Notes: a model not told the origin generated them from the sequence alone. DNA of 64,000 nt from Adiantum capillus-veneris (GCA_014529385.2 CM043958.1:127180817-127244816), one strand, 5' to 3'. Positions 1 to 11,696 are shown, numbered from the stretch's first letter. Made by a program: numbers and translations.

Positions 1-1190
1 TGAGTAAAATGTCTTTGATTCAAAGATTCTTCTTCCTTTGCTCTTCAGACTTCATATGGATTATAGCGGGCCTAAATATAGTTTCCCAATCAATCTTTTG
101 CCATCAGTTGAGGATTGTAGCTGCTCCCATCCACTTCATTGCCTACAAGACTCCATGGTTTGTTGCAACAGTTGATTCCACTGATGGCAAGTCACCCGAA
201 CCATGCTGATCAACCCGCATGTGCATTGACTAATGGTTGATGGTGGGTCAATAGAGTAGCTTCCGCCTGAGCCTGTGTGCAAAGCGTCCTAAACAAGCTG
301 ATGGAGATTCAGACAGCTGAGATCGACCAAGACCCTACATGTGCGTAGCCTCCCTGCACACATGTGCTCACTGCTCATCTCTCTCTATCACACACACATA
401 CACATATACATACAACCTACACATACACACAAAGGACTGGGTGACTCCTCCCTGCTGTACCAAGTGCTCCTTCTCTTCCTCACTCATGCTCTCCGTCTGT
501 GAGGTCCCCAACCCCAAGAAGATTGGAGCGACTTGATAGATAGCCTTCCCTTATTCTCAAGTTCCGTTGACAACACACTACTCCATTTCCACAAAGCTGA
601 GATACAAGCGATAGAAGAGAGCAAATCCTCTATCCATAGTGATCGTGGTTGTAAGGGTCATACGCCATAGGCCAAGTCGATAAATCAAGGATTCTAATGG
701 AAGCAATTTCCTATAACATAGAGATGAAATCCCATTGACATATGTAGAATCCATAAACAACGCCTTTTTTCGCTCGTTTAAGAGGCACGACCGCCATTCA
801 TAAACCCTGAATATGATATGAGACATAGTCTAAACTAACTAGTAATCTTGTGAAAAGTACCCGACTAGTCAGGTCCACCCATCAATAGACTAGTATCCAT
901 TAGGATACTAGTCTCCCACTTTCCATACCACACTCACCCATTCTTTTTGTTTTCTAATTACTACCACACTATTTTACATATACAAATAGTGTTCCTTAAT
1001 CAATTCCATACAAAGGTTCTTTTATACAGCCCTTCAAACAATACCAAAACAATTCAAACAGGGCCTAATGAAGACAATCCTATATTTCAACAAAATTAAC
1101 TTTTTCATTTTCTTATGATTTATCGTTACCCGCGGAATTTCTCTTTAAATGATTGTTCAAACATGATCAACCAACTCTTCATATTAACCA

Positions 1191-1262
1191 ATAACAACTT
1201 ATCAAACAATAACAATTTATCAAACAATAACAATTTAACAAACAATGACAATTTATCAAACA
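1191..1262. repeat. 18-bp tandem repeat, 4 copies
   Basis: Four consecutive units close to ataacaatttatcaaaca, each 18 bp, differing at one or two positions. It is a short AT-rich minisatellite. The 63-codon minus-strand frame across it, repetitive in leucine, cysteine and tyrosine, is a product of the repeat and not a gene. Confidence 0.9.
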
Positions 1263-1720
1263 GTGATTTTCGATCCGATCGTTCTGTTTGAACGCTTTAT
1301 GACTTAACAATATGCGAACCTTAAATATTTTCAAAGTAAATGAAATACTTTTATTGAAAAATGTTGGGTACATTACATCGTCCCCTCACTCGCCTTTTAT
1401 CCCTGGTGCAGTGCAAGGTTGATTTACTCTTGCCTTTTGCATCCTGCATGATTTTTAGGAATCGGTGTTCATGCAAACCTGAAGGTGGGGCTTCACTCTC
1501 TTCTGCGAACATCCTTGTACACCCTCCTCTTGAGTCTAATTTGGTTCTCTCATGCAGATTCACAGTTTCATCATGCAATAACCCACATATACTGGCATAA
1601 GTGGCATGTTGTATAATTGAAAAACAAATGATATCCCATGATTTTCTAATTTTTACGAACGGGGACCCCTAGATAGAGAGATACAAACTTGCACTGGCAG
1701 TTCCACCTCCGCTCCATTTT

Positions 1721-1721
<1 letters not shown>

Positions 1722-1766
<45 letters not shown>
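1722..1766. repeat. (GA)n microsatellite
   Basis: An uninterrupted GA dinucleotide run of about 45 bp. Confidence 0.95.
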
Positions 1767-1769
<3 letters not shown>

Positions 1770-1873
1770 TGCTTAGATTCTCTTCTCTATTTCTTTTTCA
1801 AAATGTATACGACATACTTGCTATTGAAGTGCTTTGATAGCCTTTTGGTCATGTGTATGTTTACATTCAACAT

Positions 1874-1925
1874 TGAGTAAAATGTCTTTGATTTGAAGAT
1901 TCTCTTTCCTTTGCTCTTTAGACTT
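1874..1925. repeat. Second copy of the 52-bp sequence at 1-52
   Basis: Positions 1874-1925 match 1-52 at all but a few bases, starting at tgagtaaaatgtctttgatt. The sequences that follow each copy differ. The 1.8 kb between the copies may therefore be an insertion or one unit of a larger duplication whose left part lies outside the window. Confidence 0.8.
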
Positions 1926-2039
1926 AATAATTTCCCTTTCCAATTCACCCCCAGACGGATTATGTCAGATTGCTTGACAAAACTTTGGGCTTCCATCATC
2001 TGACCTTTGTCATTCACTATAGTGTTCCATCCCTTCTGG

Positions 2040-2237
2040 ATTGTGGTGACACAACCATCAATTATGGTCCTTATATCTGTCCAACCTCGTAAGTGAGTAC
2101 TGGTACTTTATAAGGCATTGGTAGTTTTTGAGTTATGTCCACAACCAAATTTCCCACCAATTTATTCTTTTGTAGAGTTTGTAGCCGATCCACTAATGAT
2201 TCCACAATAGAGGATGTTACAATAATGCCTTGTCCAT
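2040..2237 (-). pseudogene. Distal half of a 31-residue-repeat ORF, cut by E1
   Basis: On the minus strand this continues the frame found at 46626-47001. Bases 2167-2233 are nearly identical to 46653-46719. When E1 is removed and the tccat target duplication is counted once, the frame runs in phase through a third copy of the repeat module (motif TSSIVES). After about 60 codons it decays into stops. The function is unknown. It could be an old retroelement gag or a low-complexity host gene. Confidence 0.6.
2233..2237. repeat. Target-site duplication of E1, left copy
   Basis: The 5-bp sequence tccat directly precedes the TG that opens the left LTR of E1. The same 5 bp directly follows the CA that closes the right LTR, at 46626-46630. 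It marks both edges of the 44-kb nested block. Confidence 0.92.
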
Positions 2238-3112
2238 TGTGGGACACATGTCTAACCTCACTATCCTATCTTATTGCAGTTTAGCGAGAACCACGATTAA
2301 ATTGTCAATCCATGGGACAAAGCTGACTTGACTAGTGCATAGAGGCTACAAGAGGTTGTCCATCTCTCGGAAAATAACTAACAACTCGCATCTAACTCAA
2401 GCCACACTCAAGTGACTGAAATAACCAAAAGCCAATCGCTCATCGGCAAACAAATCACATCCGTTACAGCATCAAATGACATCCAAACGTAACGAAACTT
2501 CTAGGACAAGTTTACAAGACCTAAGCACACACGCTTATGGTCTCAAACCCACTTTAGGTCAAGTGCCAATAAAGCAATTATTAATAGCAATGGATTTTTG
2601 ATCTAATTGTTTTCGACCCAGAATGCACCTAAATGCTTAGCGGATGCCCCAATACCCCGCCTATGCTTAGTTTTTTATTTGAAAGTGCAAATTCTACTTA
2701 TGATGAAATTAGGCCGTGGGTCGACGATGCCATAAGCTACGAAATATTGTGATGTGTTTACGTCAATGCATAGAGCTCTTACCTGCGGTTGCAATGCAAC
2801 AAACACGACTGCAATGTGACAACCAGAGAGGGAGTAGGAAGCACGAGAAGGAGAGAAGTGAGCGCCGTTAGCTCACGCTGTGTATTTCATTATCCACAAC
2901 TTACAAATAACTTAGAAAAATTGGCTTTTATACCTTAGCCAAGGTTTTTGGTGGTCAAAACTAATAATCTGGGAGCTCTAACTAAATCTGGAAGCTTGTA
3001 GCCCTGGCTATCAAAAAAATAGGAGTTACAATATTCCCGATTTATCAAAAATAATAAGTGTTTTTACATGGAAGCTCCAAAATATGACATCCATGTTAGC
3101 TTGCTGCTAACA
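2238..3112 (-). repeat. E1 3' LTR
   Basis: This 875-bp sequence aligns along its length with 45705-46625. Its TG...CA ends coincide with the tccat duplication and with a purine tract on the inner side. It lacks a few short blocks present in the other LTR, including about 24 bp near 46461. Confidence 0.9.
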
Positions 3113-3125
3113 TTCCTCCCTCCTC
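3113..3125 (-). other. E1 polypurine tract
   Basis: Read on the minus strand this is GAGGAGGGAGGAA, directly abutting the 3' LTR. That is the expected place for plus-strand DNA priming. Confidence 0.75.
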
Positions 3126-3382
3126 GCCTGTGTCGTCCCTTGACACAGCTTATGGGTTGAAGTGGTCTTTGGGTTGACGGCTGGTGAGGCAGTCTTTAAG
3201 CGCATTGAGTTCCTTTTGGTATCTGATCTCTCTCTCTCTTTATCGGGCACTTGCAAAACTGCATGGTGACTTTTTCTTCATCTCCACTACTGAGTAGCCT
3301 ACAAAGCATGATGTCAGGTTGCTAATCACTGGCCCAAATATTTTCGTTCGCCACAAGTGAAGAACCCTGTGTAGGACGCTTC

Positions 3383-4252
3383 CTAGAACGCCAACATATT
3401 GTGAGACAGTAAAAATATGCATTTGGCATAGAAGCCATAGAGAACTTTTTCGGAAGGTTGCCCATTGAGATCATAACACAACCCTTTGTTGCCCTCGAGG
3501 AATGACATCCACGGGGTGCCTGCTTGCTCTGGATCATGGAAGACTTCGATGCAAGTGAACAGCATTTGGTAAATTTTGTATAACATTGCACATACATTTG
3601 GTAGACTTCTGAAGAAGGGCATGGTGCCCGTTAGGAATTTCACCATGTACTCCTCCATCGGTGGTCCCTTGTCTAGAGCAAGCAATCTTGGGTAATTCAA
3701 CCAAGTTGGCCTCTTCTTTAGTAGTGCCTCGTGTGCTTGCCAAGTCCTTACTCGTGGTACAGGACAAAAAGTTGGATCCTTTTGCAGGGCTGCAGGTGCT
3801 CTTGTGAGCAGAATCAAGTACCTTGGATTCTTGTTCAACCAGTTCAGCCTCCACTTTGGGTTGTCTTGATCTGCATCCTCGACTTGCATGTCAGTGTAAA
3901 GCCTTTCTTTCACTTGTAGCAGCTCCACTTTAATCAGAGGATAGGGAAGGGATTGTTGGTGCCATTTCCCATTGATTTGATTGGGAGCGAGTTGTGTAAC
4001 ATAGACGGAGTGAAGAACCCTCAGCTCCCAATCCATTGGTGCTTTCCACTGCTCATCTACCTCTTGGGTAATCTTTTTCTTCAGTGCATCTTCTTCAGCC
4101 TTTGAGAGCTAAACCATCGGCACTGTGTTTGATTCAGTTATGTGTATTTGAAACTCTTCTACGCCATTTAGCTCTTCGACTGGTTGCATCTCTATCTCAG
4201 TGAATGAAATAGAGGGGATCTCTACATGGGGTTTCTCTAAAGTGCCTGCCTC
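3383..4252 (-). pseudogene. E1 extra 3' ORF, C-terminal part
   Basis: This is the last part of a long coding region that lies downstream of integrase in E1. The frame enters at 4252 from 24687 across the E2 insertion. Counting the cctc duplication once keeps the phase. There is one in-frame TAG at 4109-4111, after which the same frame stays open to 3383. The C-terminal 217 residues are rich in Trp, Leu and Pro and look globular. I recognise no family. No signal peptide or membrane segment is evident, so an envelope role is not supported. The region is repeat-borne, so a domain that the element captured long ago is possible. Confidence 0.6.
4249..4252. repeat. Target-site duplication of E2, left copy
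   Basis: The 4-bp sequence cctc precedes the TG of E2 and recurs at 24687-24690 directly after its terminal CA. The 4-bp length is supported because counting it once joins the two halves of the E1 frame in phase. A 5-bp duplication would not do so. Confidence 0.75.
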
Positions 4253-4412
4253 TGACAGACGCAAAGCGGACCCCGAACCCCGACGGCCTCTAAAACGTCG
4301 GGGGCCGAATGGCTCGCCTCGAGCGTGCCACGGTAAAGCGAACAGGGGGCACCACCTAGCTTTGAGCGGCAAGGACGCAAAGCCCACGGTGATATGAACA
4401 CCGCAAGCCTAC

Positions 4413-4418
<6 letters not shown>

Positions 4419-4493
<75 letters not shown>
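4419..4493. repeat. (GA)n microsatellite in E2 LTR
   Basis: About 75 bp of uninterrupted GA. The matching tract in the other LTR (about 22500-22553) is shorter and starts with an imperfect segment, as expected for a microsatellite that changes length after insertion. Confidence 0.95.
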
Positions 4494-4496
<3 letters not shown>

Positions 4497-5354
4497 CTTG
4501 CAATTAATGAAAACAACCTCGGGGGTGTGAGGGTGAGTTATTTCTGCAATATTTACAAGGTGGCATGCCGTGATGGTAGAGAGGTAGGGAGAGGAGATGG
4601 TGCAACCTACGTGGTGCGTTCTCTAGGGCGACTCAATGACGGTGAATACTCATTGCCAAGAGCGTGAATACGTGTGTGCATAGACCATTGGAGTCGAGAG
4701 GTGGATGTGGTTCCCTTCGCATGGTGCAATTTTCAAGGCAAACCCAACACACAAGACCCCCTCCCCGTGATGGTGATGGTGTCAATCTCTCCTACTACAC
4801 TCTACCCAATGCTTGGTTCCACATAAGTTGCCCCCCTCTGATAGTGACCTCTCAGTGCCAATTTATAGGTGTTGGCTGCTTGGATTATGGTAATCCCAGT
4901 GTGGTTAGGGTAATCTTAATCGGGGAGACAAAGCAAGTGGTGGGCCCGGTGTGGTTGACCCTTGCTTTGTTTTGGGGAAGGTTATTAAAAGATGAGAATC
5001 TCTAGGTGGGCCTTTGTCACCATCACCTAGAGAGAGGATATTTACAAAATGGAAATTTACAATGGCTCGGGTGAAAAACTGAAGATAATGGTAAAATAAC
5101 CTAAAAATTACTAGGATGGCATCGTGGTTGCGTGTTGCCCATGAATGGCGTGCTGCCGGTGCGTCGGTGTCGAGCGTACTTCTTTTCGGAGTCGGCCGGG
5201 GCATGCCTTCGGCGCATTTCTGATTTTTGTTGTTGGTGGCGCGTGCTTTGGATCCTTCTTCTTTTTGTTTGTTGATGTCATAGCCTTTTCCTTCGTATTG
5301 CGGTGCGGTGCGTATATACGTGTGTGTATGTATTTGTGCATGAGGCGGGTGTGT

Positions 5355-5359
5355 GTGTG
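5355..5359. repeat. Target-site duplication of E3, left copy
   Basis: gtgtg precedes the TG of E3 and recurs at 14387-14391. The uninterrupted E2 LTR at about 23410-23430 shows the same (GT)n without an insertion, followed by the same ttttgtataggtatg sequence found after 14391. Confidence 0.88.
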
Positions 5360-5602
5360 TGTGCGCTCCTTGCCGCACTGTCGAAGCAAAGGACTTGCCG
5401 ATACACCGTGTGCGAGCCACAAATGGCTCCAAGCACACAAAAAGCCTAAACTAGCAAGCTCAAGAGAGCAAAGGGTGTGTCACTCACCGCTCTACGCTCG
5501 CCTTCGTAGTGGATTCCTCGCCGCGATGAAGAAGAAGCTGCAGTGGTGCCGCGCTCAACCGCTTCGCCGCCGTAGTGCCTTCGTAATGCTCGATCGCACA
5601 TA

Positions 5603-5646
<44 letters not shown>

Positions 5647-5964
5647 TACACACACACACACAAGGAGGTGAAGAAGAAGAAGATGGAGATGGAGATGGAG
5701 CAAGAGCACTCTTCTATTGCACAAATGAGAGAATGAGTGAATTTTAGGTTTAGTTGGCTTTTATATGAGCTCACCCCATTCACACTTGGGCGCCCATGCT
5801 TAGCCAACTAATCCCTTGAATGTCCCAGTTAGAGTGCGCCTCTCATCGGCGATCACTCTTACCCTTTTCCTATTGGTCCGACAAGCCCGGTACCTGACTC
5901 TACCAAATACATAATACACGTCCGTCGTAGGTGATGGGGTGTCCGTGAGCCGTGAGGGTTAACA
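5360..5964 (-). repeat. E3 3' LTR
   Basis: This 605-bp LTR, read on the plus strand from tgtgcgctcc to gggttaaca, matches 13802-14386. The 20-bp length difference lies in the (CT)n/(CA)n tract. Confidence 0.92.
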
Positions 5965-5976
5965 TGCCCCCCTTCC
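5965..5976 (-). other. E3 polypurine tract
   Basis: The minus-strand sequence GGAAGGGGGGCA sits directly against the TGTTAACC start of the 3' LTR. Confidence 0.75.
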
Positions 5977-7610
5977 TGATGTAGATGCCGTCCTCGGAAG
6001 CTATTGAGTTGAAGCTTGTTCGTCGAGGTGGAAGAGCATTTGAGATGAATGTCCTTAGCCTTCTTCAGTCACTGCAAAATCAAACAACATTGGCACAGTA
6101 ATTGCATTCTCATAAGTGATTAAAAAGCGTATGCAGTTTTAGGTAGACAAATTGATTGGTAAAAGAATTTCAAACAATTTGTCAGCAATGAACATTAAAT
6201 TGCAATGTAATCAAATGCATAAACAGATGTAAAGGTAAAAAATTAAACAAGTATGGGGTCGCTAATTTGATGGTCGAAAGGCACTAGAGATGGAATATTA
6301 ATACCATGGGTAAGCTTCTTAATTTTCTGTGGTCAATTAAGTTGTTTAATCGTGAGAGCCAAGTATTCATGTTCAAGGGCTGACTAGAGGCTATATCTAG
6401 AAGACCTTGTAGTTAAGCTACCATAAAAGGAATTTCTCATGAAATCATCGCCTGACTGATTACTTTTTCTTTGACCCCCCAAATTCTTTTCACAGTGATT
6501 CAATTTTGATGTGTGTGCTTATTTTGTATGCCTTGGGTTTTTTTCTTTTCAAGAAAAAGCGCCCATACTGGGAACCTCTAGGGCTCTAGTACCATAGGCA
6601 ATACATGTGAGTGAAGTACCAAATCAAGCTAATATTTCTCTTCCAGCTTAAGATTTTACAATGTGGCACTTTGATTTTTGTTTGTTCATTTTCAGCATTT
6701 TAATTTTGTAACTTTGGGGGGTCATATAACACTGGTACACCTCCCAAGGCTCATCACACTAGTAAACTCCCTTTTAGTACTTAAGCTAAAGGTCAATAGG
6801 GTCAAGCCCACTAGAAAGCCCTAGTACATTTCACACAATGCTGCCTAAATCGGATTAAGAACCTAAGTAACCATTGATTATTAGGAAGGCATTCCCCATG
6901 GTATTAAGAGGAGATCTCTAACACCTAACTTGGTCAATTTAGCTTAGTCGGACTGCTTGAGTTTTAAACCTAGACAACTGATTATGACAAAAGATTACAT
7001 TGAATTAAATGTTTGATACTAAGCAAATGCATTGAATATTAGGCTACCAATCACAATTAAAGTAGACAATCATAGATGCAAAAAAGATAAGGGGCAATGC
7101 TAATGGACAAGAAACACCTGTTTGTGTCGATGGTCGCGCTTGATTTGAAGAGTGAGTCGAGATAAAGATTCCATGAAGGTCCAAATCCTATCAATAGCAA
7201 CACGCTCCTGTACACACTAGGAAACAAAAGGAATACCTCCAGGAGGCACATTAGTGGGAAAAGAGAACTTTGCTAATCACTCAACTCTAAAACAGAAACA
7301 CTCCTATCGTACTAATCTTACCTACCCTCCATCACTCAAGTGATGAGGATCAAAGGTGTTTTATGGCATAGGTTTCTGTTTCACTGTACCAAATGTGACA
7401 TGTGTAGGTCTGAGTCAATGTTTTGACTTTTAATGTGCATACTCGTTTGCTAATTTCTCTTGCTCTTTATTATTTTTTTGTTTTTTGTGAGTATAAAGCT
7501 TTATATGTACATTCCCTAAGATTGGGAGATATAGAGGTCAGGGAGGAAGGTTGAGAGGGAAACAAATGAATGATGACTGTCAGCAAACACTCCCCCCTTC
7601 CTTGGGTAGA
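5977..7610. other. E3 3' noncoding region
   Basis: About 1.6 kb between the last coding frame and the purine tract of E3. It is AT-rich with no recognisable domain on either strand. It may replace the missing pol genes as filler or carry packaging signals; nothing in the sequence decides this. Confidence 0.5.
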
Positions 7611-9458
7611 TCATACCATTTGAAATGAGCTTGTCACCCTTTGAAACCAATTGTTCCAGTTGGTAATAGGTGGAGATTTTTTCCAGTAGTTTTCTATTAC
7701 CTTAGGCGCCTCGTCGAGTTGCAAGGGTGGTAAGGTACTCTCCCAAGATCGAACTTGAAGTAGTTCATCAGGTGATTCTTGAACACTGGGAGGTGTGGAT
7801 TCCTTTGTAGCTTTATGGAGGTCCACTATTGTAGATGGAGGTTGTGGAGAAGTTTTTACCTCTACGGATGCATTACATGAGGAGCTAGAAGCTTCATGGG
7901 ACTCCCCCCTTCCTGAGCTAGGTGGAACAAATCGTTCTTTCTTTGGTACCCAAACTAGCTCGGGAGCGGGTGTGTAGCATTCTGTGATTTTTTTCTTTCC
8001 ATGATCATTGATTCGTTTTGGAGCTACGGGATTGGGCTCACATGGGTCAGGTGATAGGTAAGAGCACAATCTACGTTTTGGCACCCAGATTTGATCATTT
8101 CCTTGATAGTAGCCTTGGGCTTCCAATAGTCGTTTAGGGATCCATCGTAACATTTTCTTACTTTTCTTGGAGCGAGTGGTGCGTTTCTTACAAGGCTTCT
8201 GTTTTTTAGCACTAGCTATGGTCACTAAAGAAGCTTTAGGGACCCACTTGTATGTTTTCTTCGTTACATTAGGATGAGTCTTGTCAGAAGCGATATGCAT
8301 TGCTTGTAGCATATTTAAGGGTACAGGCATTTCATCCCCCTCAGGTGTTACCCAGGTCGTCCCCCTATTTCCCCAAGTGTCTATGGTTGCTGCTAGGTGG
8401 ACCCAATCCACATTGTCCGACTCAGTCATTCCAGGTACGATATCCATATAAGGAGAGTTCTCCCCAATATCCGTGTCTTTGTTACATGTGTAACAATACT
8501 GTAATGGAGCTGAGTGAATTGTTGTGTCTGATCGATTATCAATGATGAATTTATTTCCTAGAGGATGCGTTCGACCACTTAAAAGATCAACTCGAATGAC
8601 AGAGTCTTGGAACTGTAAGTAGACGTGGTTTTTGGACCAGTCATGCACCATTTTTGCTTCCCTCATGAATGGACGCCCTAAGATCATCTCAAATGACATA
8701 GGATGCTTGGAAAAATCCATAACAATGAAAGTCTGCCTTACATTGTGTCCCAAGACCTTGATCCTGAGATCCTTAAGCATTCCAATAGGCGTAACAATAG
8801 ATCCATTAGCCATTTTTACCACTACGCTTGTGGCTTCAAGGTGAGGTCTCCCCATAGACTCCCAACAACTCTTTGTCACCATGCTGACTCCCGCACCACC
8901 ATCAAGGACTCCCTTTACAGTTAATCCTTTAGTAGTGATTGGCAGAGTAGCATTAGATTCATCACCTTCAAAGTATTGCCCCAACTTGTTAACGGGTACT
9001 TCAATTACAGATTCATGTCCCACTAGGTCAGATGGTGGTGCTAAATGTTCCTCATCATTCATTACCGAGTCAGGTTTGTTCATATGTGCAAACTGTGGTA
9101 ATCCGGCTTGTAATTCTCCATTGAGGAAGGCTCGAAGAGCTGAGACTAGCTCGGGGTCTTTATACAGTTTGGACATGATGGTGGTTCTAACTTCTGAAGA
9201 CATGAAATCCATCAATTTGGCAACATTTAATGGCATCTTATGGGACGTAGGACCCTGACAAGAGAATGGTGAAGATGGAATCTCCACTTCCTCAAGGGGG
9301 TCGGGCATTTCCTCACCAAACATTCTCTCTAGTAGGAAAGGTGTGTGTCCACTTTCAGATGTCCTACCCTCACTCTCTTCCCGAATGATACTGGGTATAG
9401 CTAATGGCCTGTAGTTCTTGTGAGGTTGAACTTGTGTGGGAAACACTGTGTCCGACAT
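7611..9458 (-). CDS. E3 aspartic protease with WVPK-repeat tail
   Basis: This frame of 615 residues is open from 9458 to 7611. An acidic N-terminal part leads into a retropepsin domain with the active-site motif LDGGAG near residue 186 and the conserved ILGRPF motif about 75 residues later. The protease should cleave the Gag polyprotein in the particle. The C-terminal third is basic and contains four spaced motifs of the form (Y/L/I/V)WVPK or RWIPK. RT is absent. The frame is in phase with the zinc-knuckle ORF upstream and separated from it only by one TAG. E1 has the same protease and motif tail, so the pairing is a family trait. The role of the tail is unknown; the basic Trp motifs could bind nucleic acid. 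Confidence 0.75.
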   Translation of the reverse strand: MSDTVFPTQVQPHKNYRPLAIPSIIREESEGRTSESGHTPFLLERMFGEEMPDPLEEVEIPSSPFSCQGPTSHKMPLNVAKLMDFMSSEVRTTIMSKLYKDPELVSALRAFLNGELQAGLPQFAHMNKPDSVMNDEEHLAPPSDLVGHESVIEVPVNKLGQYFEGDESNATLPITTKGLTVKGVLDGGAGVSMVTKSCWESMGRPHLEATSVVVKMANGSIVTPIGMLKDLRIKVLGHNVRQTFIVMDFSKHPMSFEMILGRPFMREAKMVHDWSKNHVYLQFQDSVIRVDLLSGRTHPLGNKFIIDNRSDTTIHSAPLQYCYTCNKDTDIGENSPYMDIVPGMTESDNVDWVHLAATIDTWGNRGTTWVTPEGDEMPVPLNMLQAMHIASDKTHPNVTKKTYKWVPKASLVTIASAKKQKPCKKRTTRSKKSKKMLRWIPKRLLEAQGYYQGNDQIWVPKRRLCSYLSPDPCEPNPVAPKRINDHGKKKITECYTPAPELVWVPKKERFVPPSSGRGESHEASSSSCNASVEVKTSPQPPSTIVDLHKATKESTPPSVQESPDELLQVRSWESTLPPLQLDEAPKVIENYWKKSPPITNWNNWFQRVTSSFQMV

Positions 9459-10703
9459 CTAGATATGTTTGGGTTTAGGTTCTAATGTTCGTTGAGTTTC
9501 TTCCACCAAACCCCTCAGTTGTTGGACTCGTTCAATTTCCACTGTTGGATTTGGATAGGTTCCAATCTTTCTCTTGCAATCCTCATTTTTTGTCTCTCGT
9601 GGCTTATCTTGGGGGTTCGCAACTGGGTGGTTTAACTTTGAATACTCTTTTGGTGTTCGTCTTAATTCCCTCTCGTGATCCTCCTCACTGGCTTTTTCCT
9701 TTGTAGTAATAGTTTTGGTCTCCGTGGTCTCTATCGAATCTAAGTCATCCTCGGGGTCATTCATATACACGGGATCCTCTCCTGTCCCTATATTAGTCTT
9801 TGAACTAGGTTTTGAGCTAGAAGCATTAAGGGATTTCTTTCTTCGTGTTTTCTTCTTTCTCGCTCGGCCAATGGATGCAACATCTCTCTCTTCGAGGATG
9901 TAATTTTGCTTTTGGAGCATCGACCGTGTGACTGCATTCACTGGTGCTATGTTTATAGTTGGTGGTGTCCCATCAACAATCTCTATTAAGTTCAATGGTG
10001 TGATTTTCGGCGCGTTTGGATTGTTAGGACACTGTGCGATCAAATGATCTATGCCACAACGATTACAAATGAGTATTGGCATTGCCAATGCACTCCCTTG
10101 ACTTGTTTGCATTAGTGCAGCATTCTTTTGCATTCTAATGGGGCACTCAGCTACTCGATGTGGTCCACCACATTCGTAGCACTGAAGAGGTGGTCTCCTG
10201 GCAAAACTATTAATGTTTTGGCCTCTTGCTGCTAGCACAGTAGCTTGATATACCGGTTTGATTTGTCCCCAATGGTCTTCCATATAGTACATGGGACACT
10301 CCTCAAGCATGTCGACTCCATAGTTGATACTAGAGTCTATGTCCTCTTCGCAATCTACATAAGTACTAGATGACTCGCAACCTATTTGGTTCATAGGTGT
10401 AACTCTTGGATGAGGGGGTTGTGGTCCTAGCACTGGAGGTGGCAACGGTGTGGTTTGGACCACATTTTGGGTTCTAGGGACCATGTGCTGTAATGGCAAC
10501 TGTTACTCCATGGGTGGGGTAGGCATCAATGCAGGAACTCAAGGTGAATCTGCCCAAGCTATAGGCGGTCTATTTTCCATGATGCGTTTAAGCATTAGGC
10601 AATCCTTCGCTTGATGGCCATACCTACCACACGCGTTACAAGTCCCGTTAAACTTTACTCTGAAAGTAGGGCATTCACTCGTAGTATGTGGGCCCAAGCA
10701 AGT
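9459..10703 (-). CDS. E3 Gag nucleocapsid part with three zinc knuckles
   Basis: The main open frame is 9459-10499, 346 residues. Two variant knuckles of the form CX2CX3HX4C are visible (CYECGGPHRVAEC and CNRCGIDHLIAQC). A third, CX2CX4HX4C (CNACGRYGHQAKDC), lies upstream in the same phase near 10615-10655, beyond in-frame stops. Zinc knuckles bind the element RNA during particle assembly. A basic, Lys/Arg- and Ser-rich stretch follows. The frame shares phase with the capsid ORF on its upstream side and the protease ORF on its downstream side, so an earlier single gag-protease frame is likely. Confidence 0.7.
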
Positions 10704-11696
10704 TCAGCACCATTGTTGCTCCCTTCTTGGATACATATGAGTGTTTTGTGGAGCACGATTACCCCTAAGGCTTTCTTGGATGGCCTTGTTCAGATCTGCC
10801 AAAGTCATCTCAGATATCGTTTGCTCTTTCACGATTGGCTTTATCTTCATTGGCTCATGCCCTGACGCTTGCGAGCTACTAGACTTCGGCTCGGCAGACA
10901 CTCTTTCTCCTGCAATCATTAAATTATCCTCCAATTGGATTGCATTCATGGTGACTGCTTCCCAAGTAGTGATACCTCTAATGACTAGGCCATTATAGAT
11001 ACTTTCATGTCGTAGTCCCCTAATGAATCTATCGAGTAATTGGTTGTTGTTGAATCGCTCGTTTGGATTGCATCGAGAATTCAAATTCTTTAGGCGACTA
11101 ATGAAGTCTCTCACGGATTCACCTTCTTCTCGTTGGGCTTTCTGGAGCTGAGAGGCTACACCCCAAAGTACTCCCTCTCGTATGTATTCTTTTAAGAACA
11201 GTCTCCTAAGAGTAGAGTAGATCGTTTTCTCTTCTACTCTTAAGGTTCTATACCAATCTCCAGCCTTTCTGCTTAGGGTCAAACTCAAAGCCTTACACTT
11301 ATGTAGCTCATTGTGCTCTTCCAAGGAATCGCACACATGTTCAAAGACTTCCATATGCTTTCTAGAATCTCCGTCTCCATTGAATTTCTGTGTGAGCTTA
11401 GCTACTTGAACTGCCTTGCTCCTAGGCTCTCTATCAGGTGCACTACGCATGTTTTCTGCAATAGAGTGACCGATAGTTTGAGCAAATGCTGCCAAATCTC
11501 CTATTTGAGCAGGTATAATGGGTGTATGTGCTCCTGGAACCACATGTGAGATGGGAGTTGGCCTTGGCCTTGGCATACGTGCGGCTCTTGGGTCCCAAAT
11601 TTCGTATGGTGGTGTACAAGACGGTGGTCCAAAGTTTACAGGCGTGGCCCTAGGCATAGGGGGTGCCTGATATGGCATGTTATTATTAAATGGCAT
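10704..11696 (-). CDS. E3 Gag capsid-like domain
   Basis: The frame of 330 residues begins with a Pro/Met-rich segment and then a retrotransposon gag domain (KFNGDG, AGDWYRTL, GESVRDFISRL motifs) that forms the particle shell. The segment from GESVRD to the end of the domain aligns by eye with the E1 capsid ORF at 43032-43649, which supports common ancestry. It ends at a TGA just before the zinc-knuckle region, in the same phase. It overlaps the upstream frame by 11 bp, suggesting a frameshift mutation. Confidence 0.75.
   Translation of the reverse strand: MPFNNNMPYQAPPMPRATPVNFGPPSCTPPYEIWDPRAARMPRPRPTPISHVVPGAHTPIIPAQIGDLAAFAQTIGHSIAENMRSAPDREPRSKAVQVAKLTQKFNGDGDSRKHMEVFEHVCDSLEEHNELHKCKALSLTLSRKAGDWYRTLRVEEKTIYSTLRRLFLKEYIREGVLWGVASQLQKAQREEGESVRDFISRLKNLNSRCNPNERFNNNQLLDRFIRGLRHESIYNGLVIRGITTWEAVTMNAIQLEDNLMIAGERVSAEPKSSSSQASGHEPMKIKPIVKEQTISEMTLADLNKAIQESLRGNRAPQNTHMYPRREQQWC

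Larger units (their letters stand above)
1..2039. other. Left flanking DNA, unassigned
   Basis: No gene is recognisable here. The stretch holds a 4 x 18 bp tandem repeat at 1191-1262, a (GA)n tract at 1722-1766, and two copies of a 52-bp sequence (1-52 and 1874-1925). Short open frames occur on both strands but none has a recognisable domain or codon pattern. It lies outside the E1 element and is probably older repeat DNA. Confidence 0.5.

Noticed and set aside
5145-5747. 200-codon plus-strand frame that crosses the E2-E3 boundary
   Set aside because: It joins E2 LTR and E3 LTR sequence and ends in a microsatellite, so it is a chance frame.
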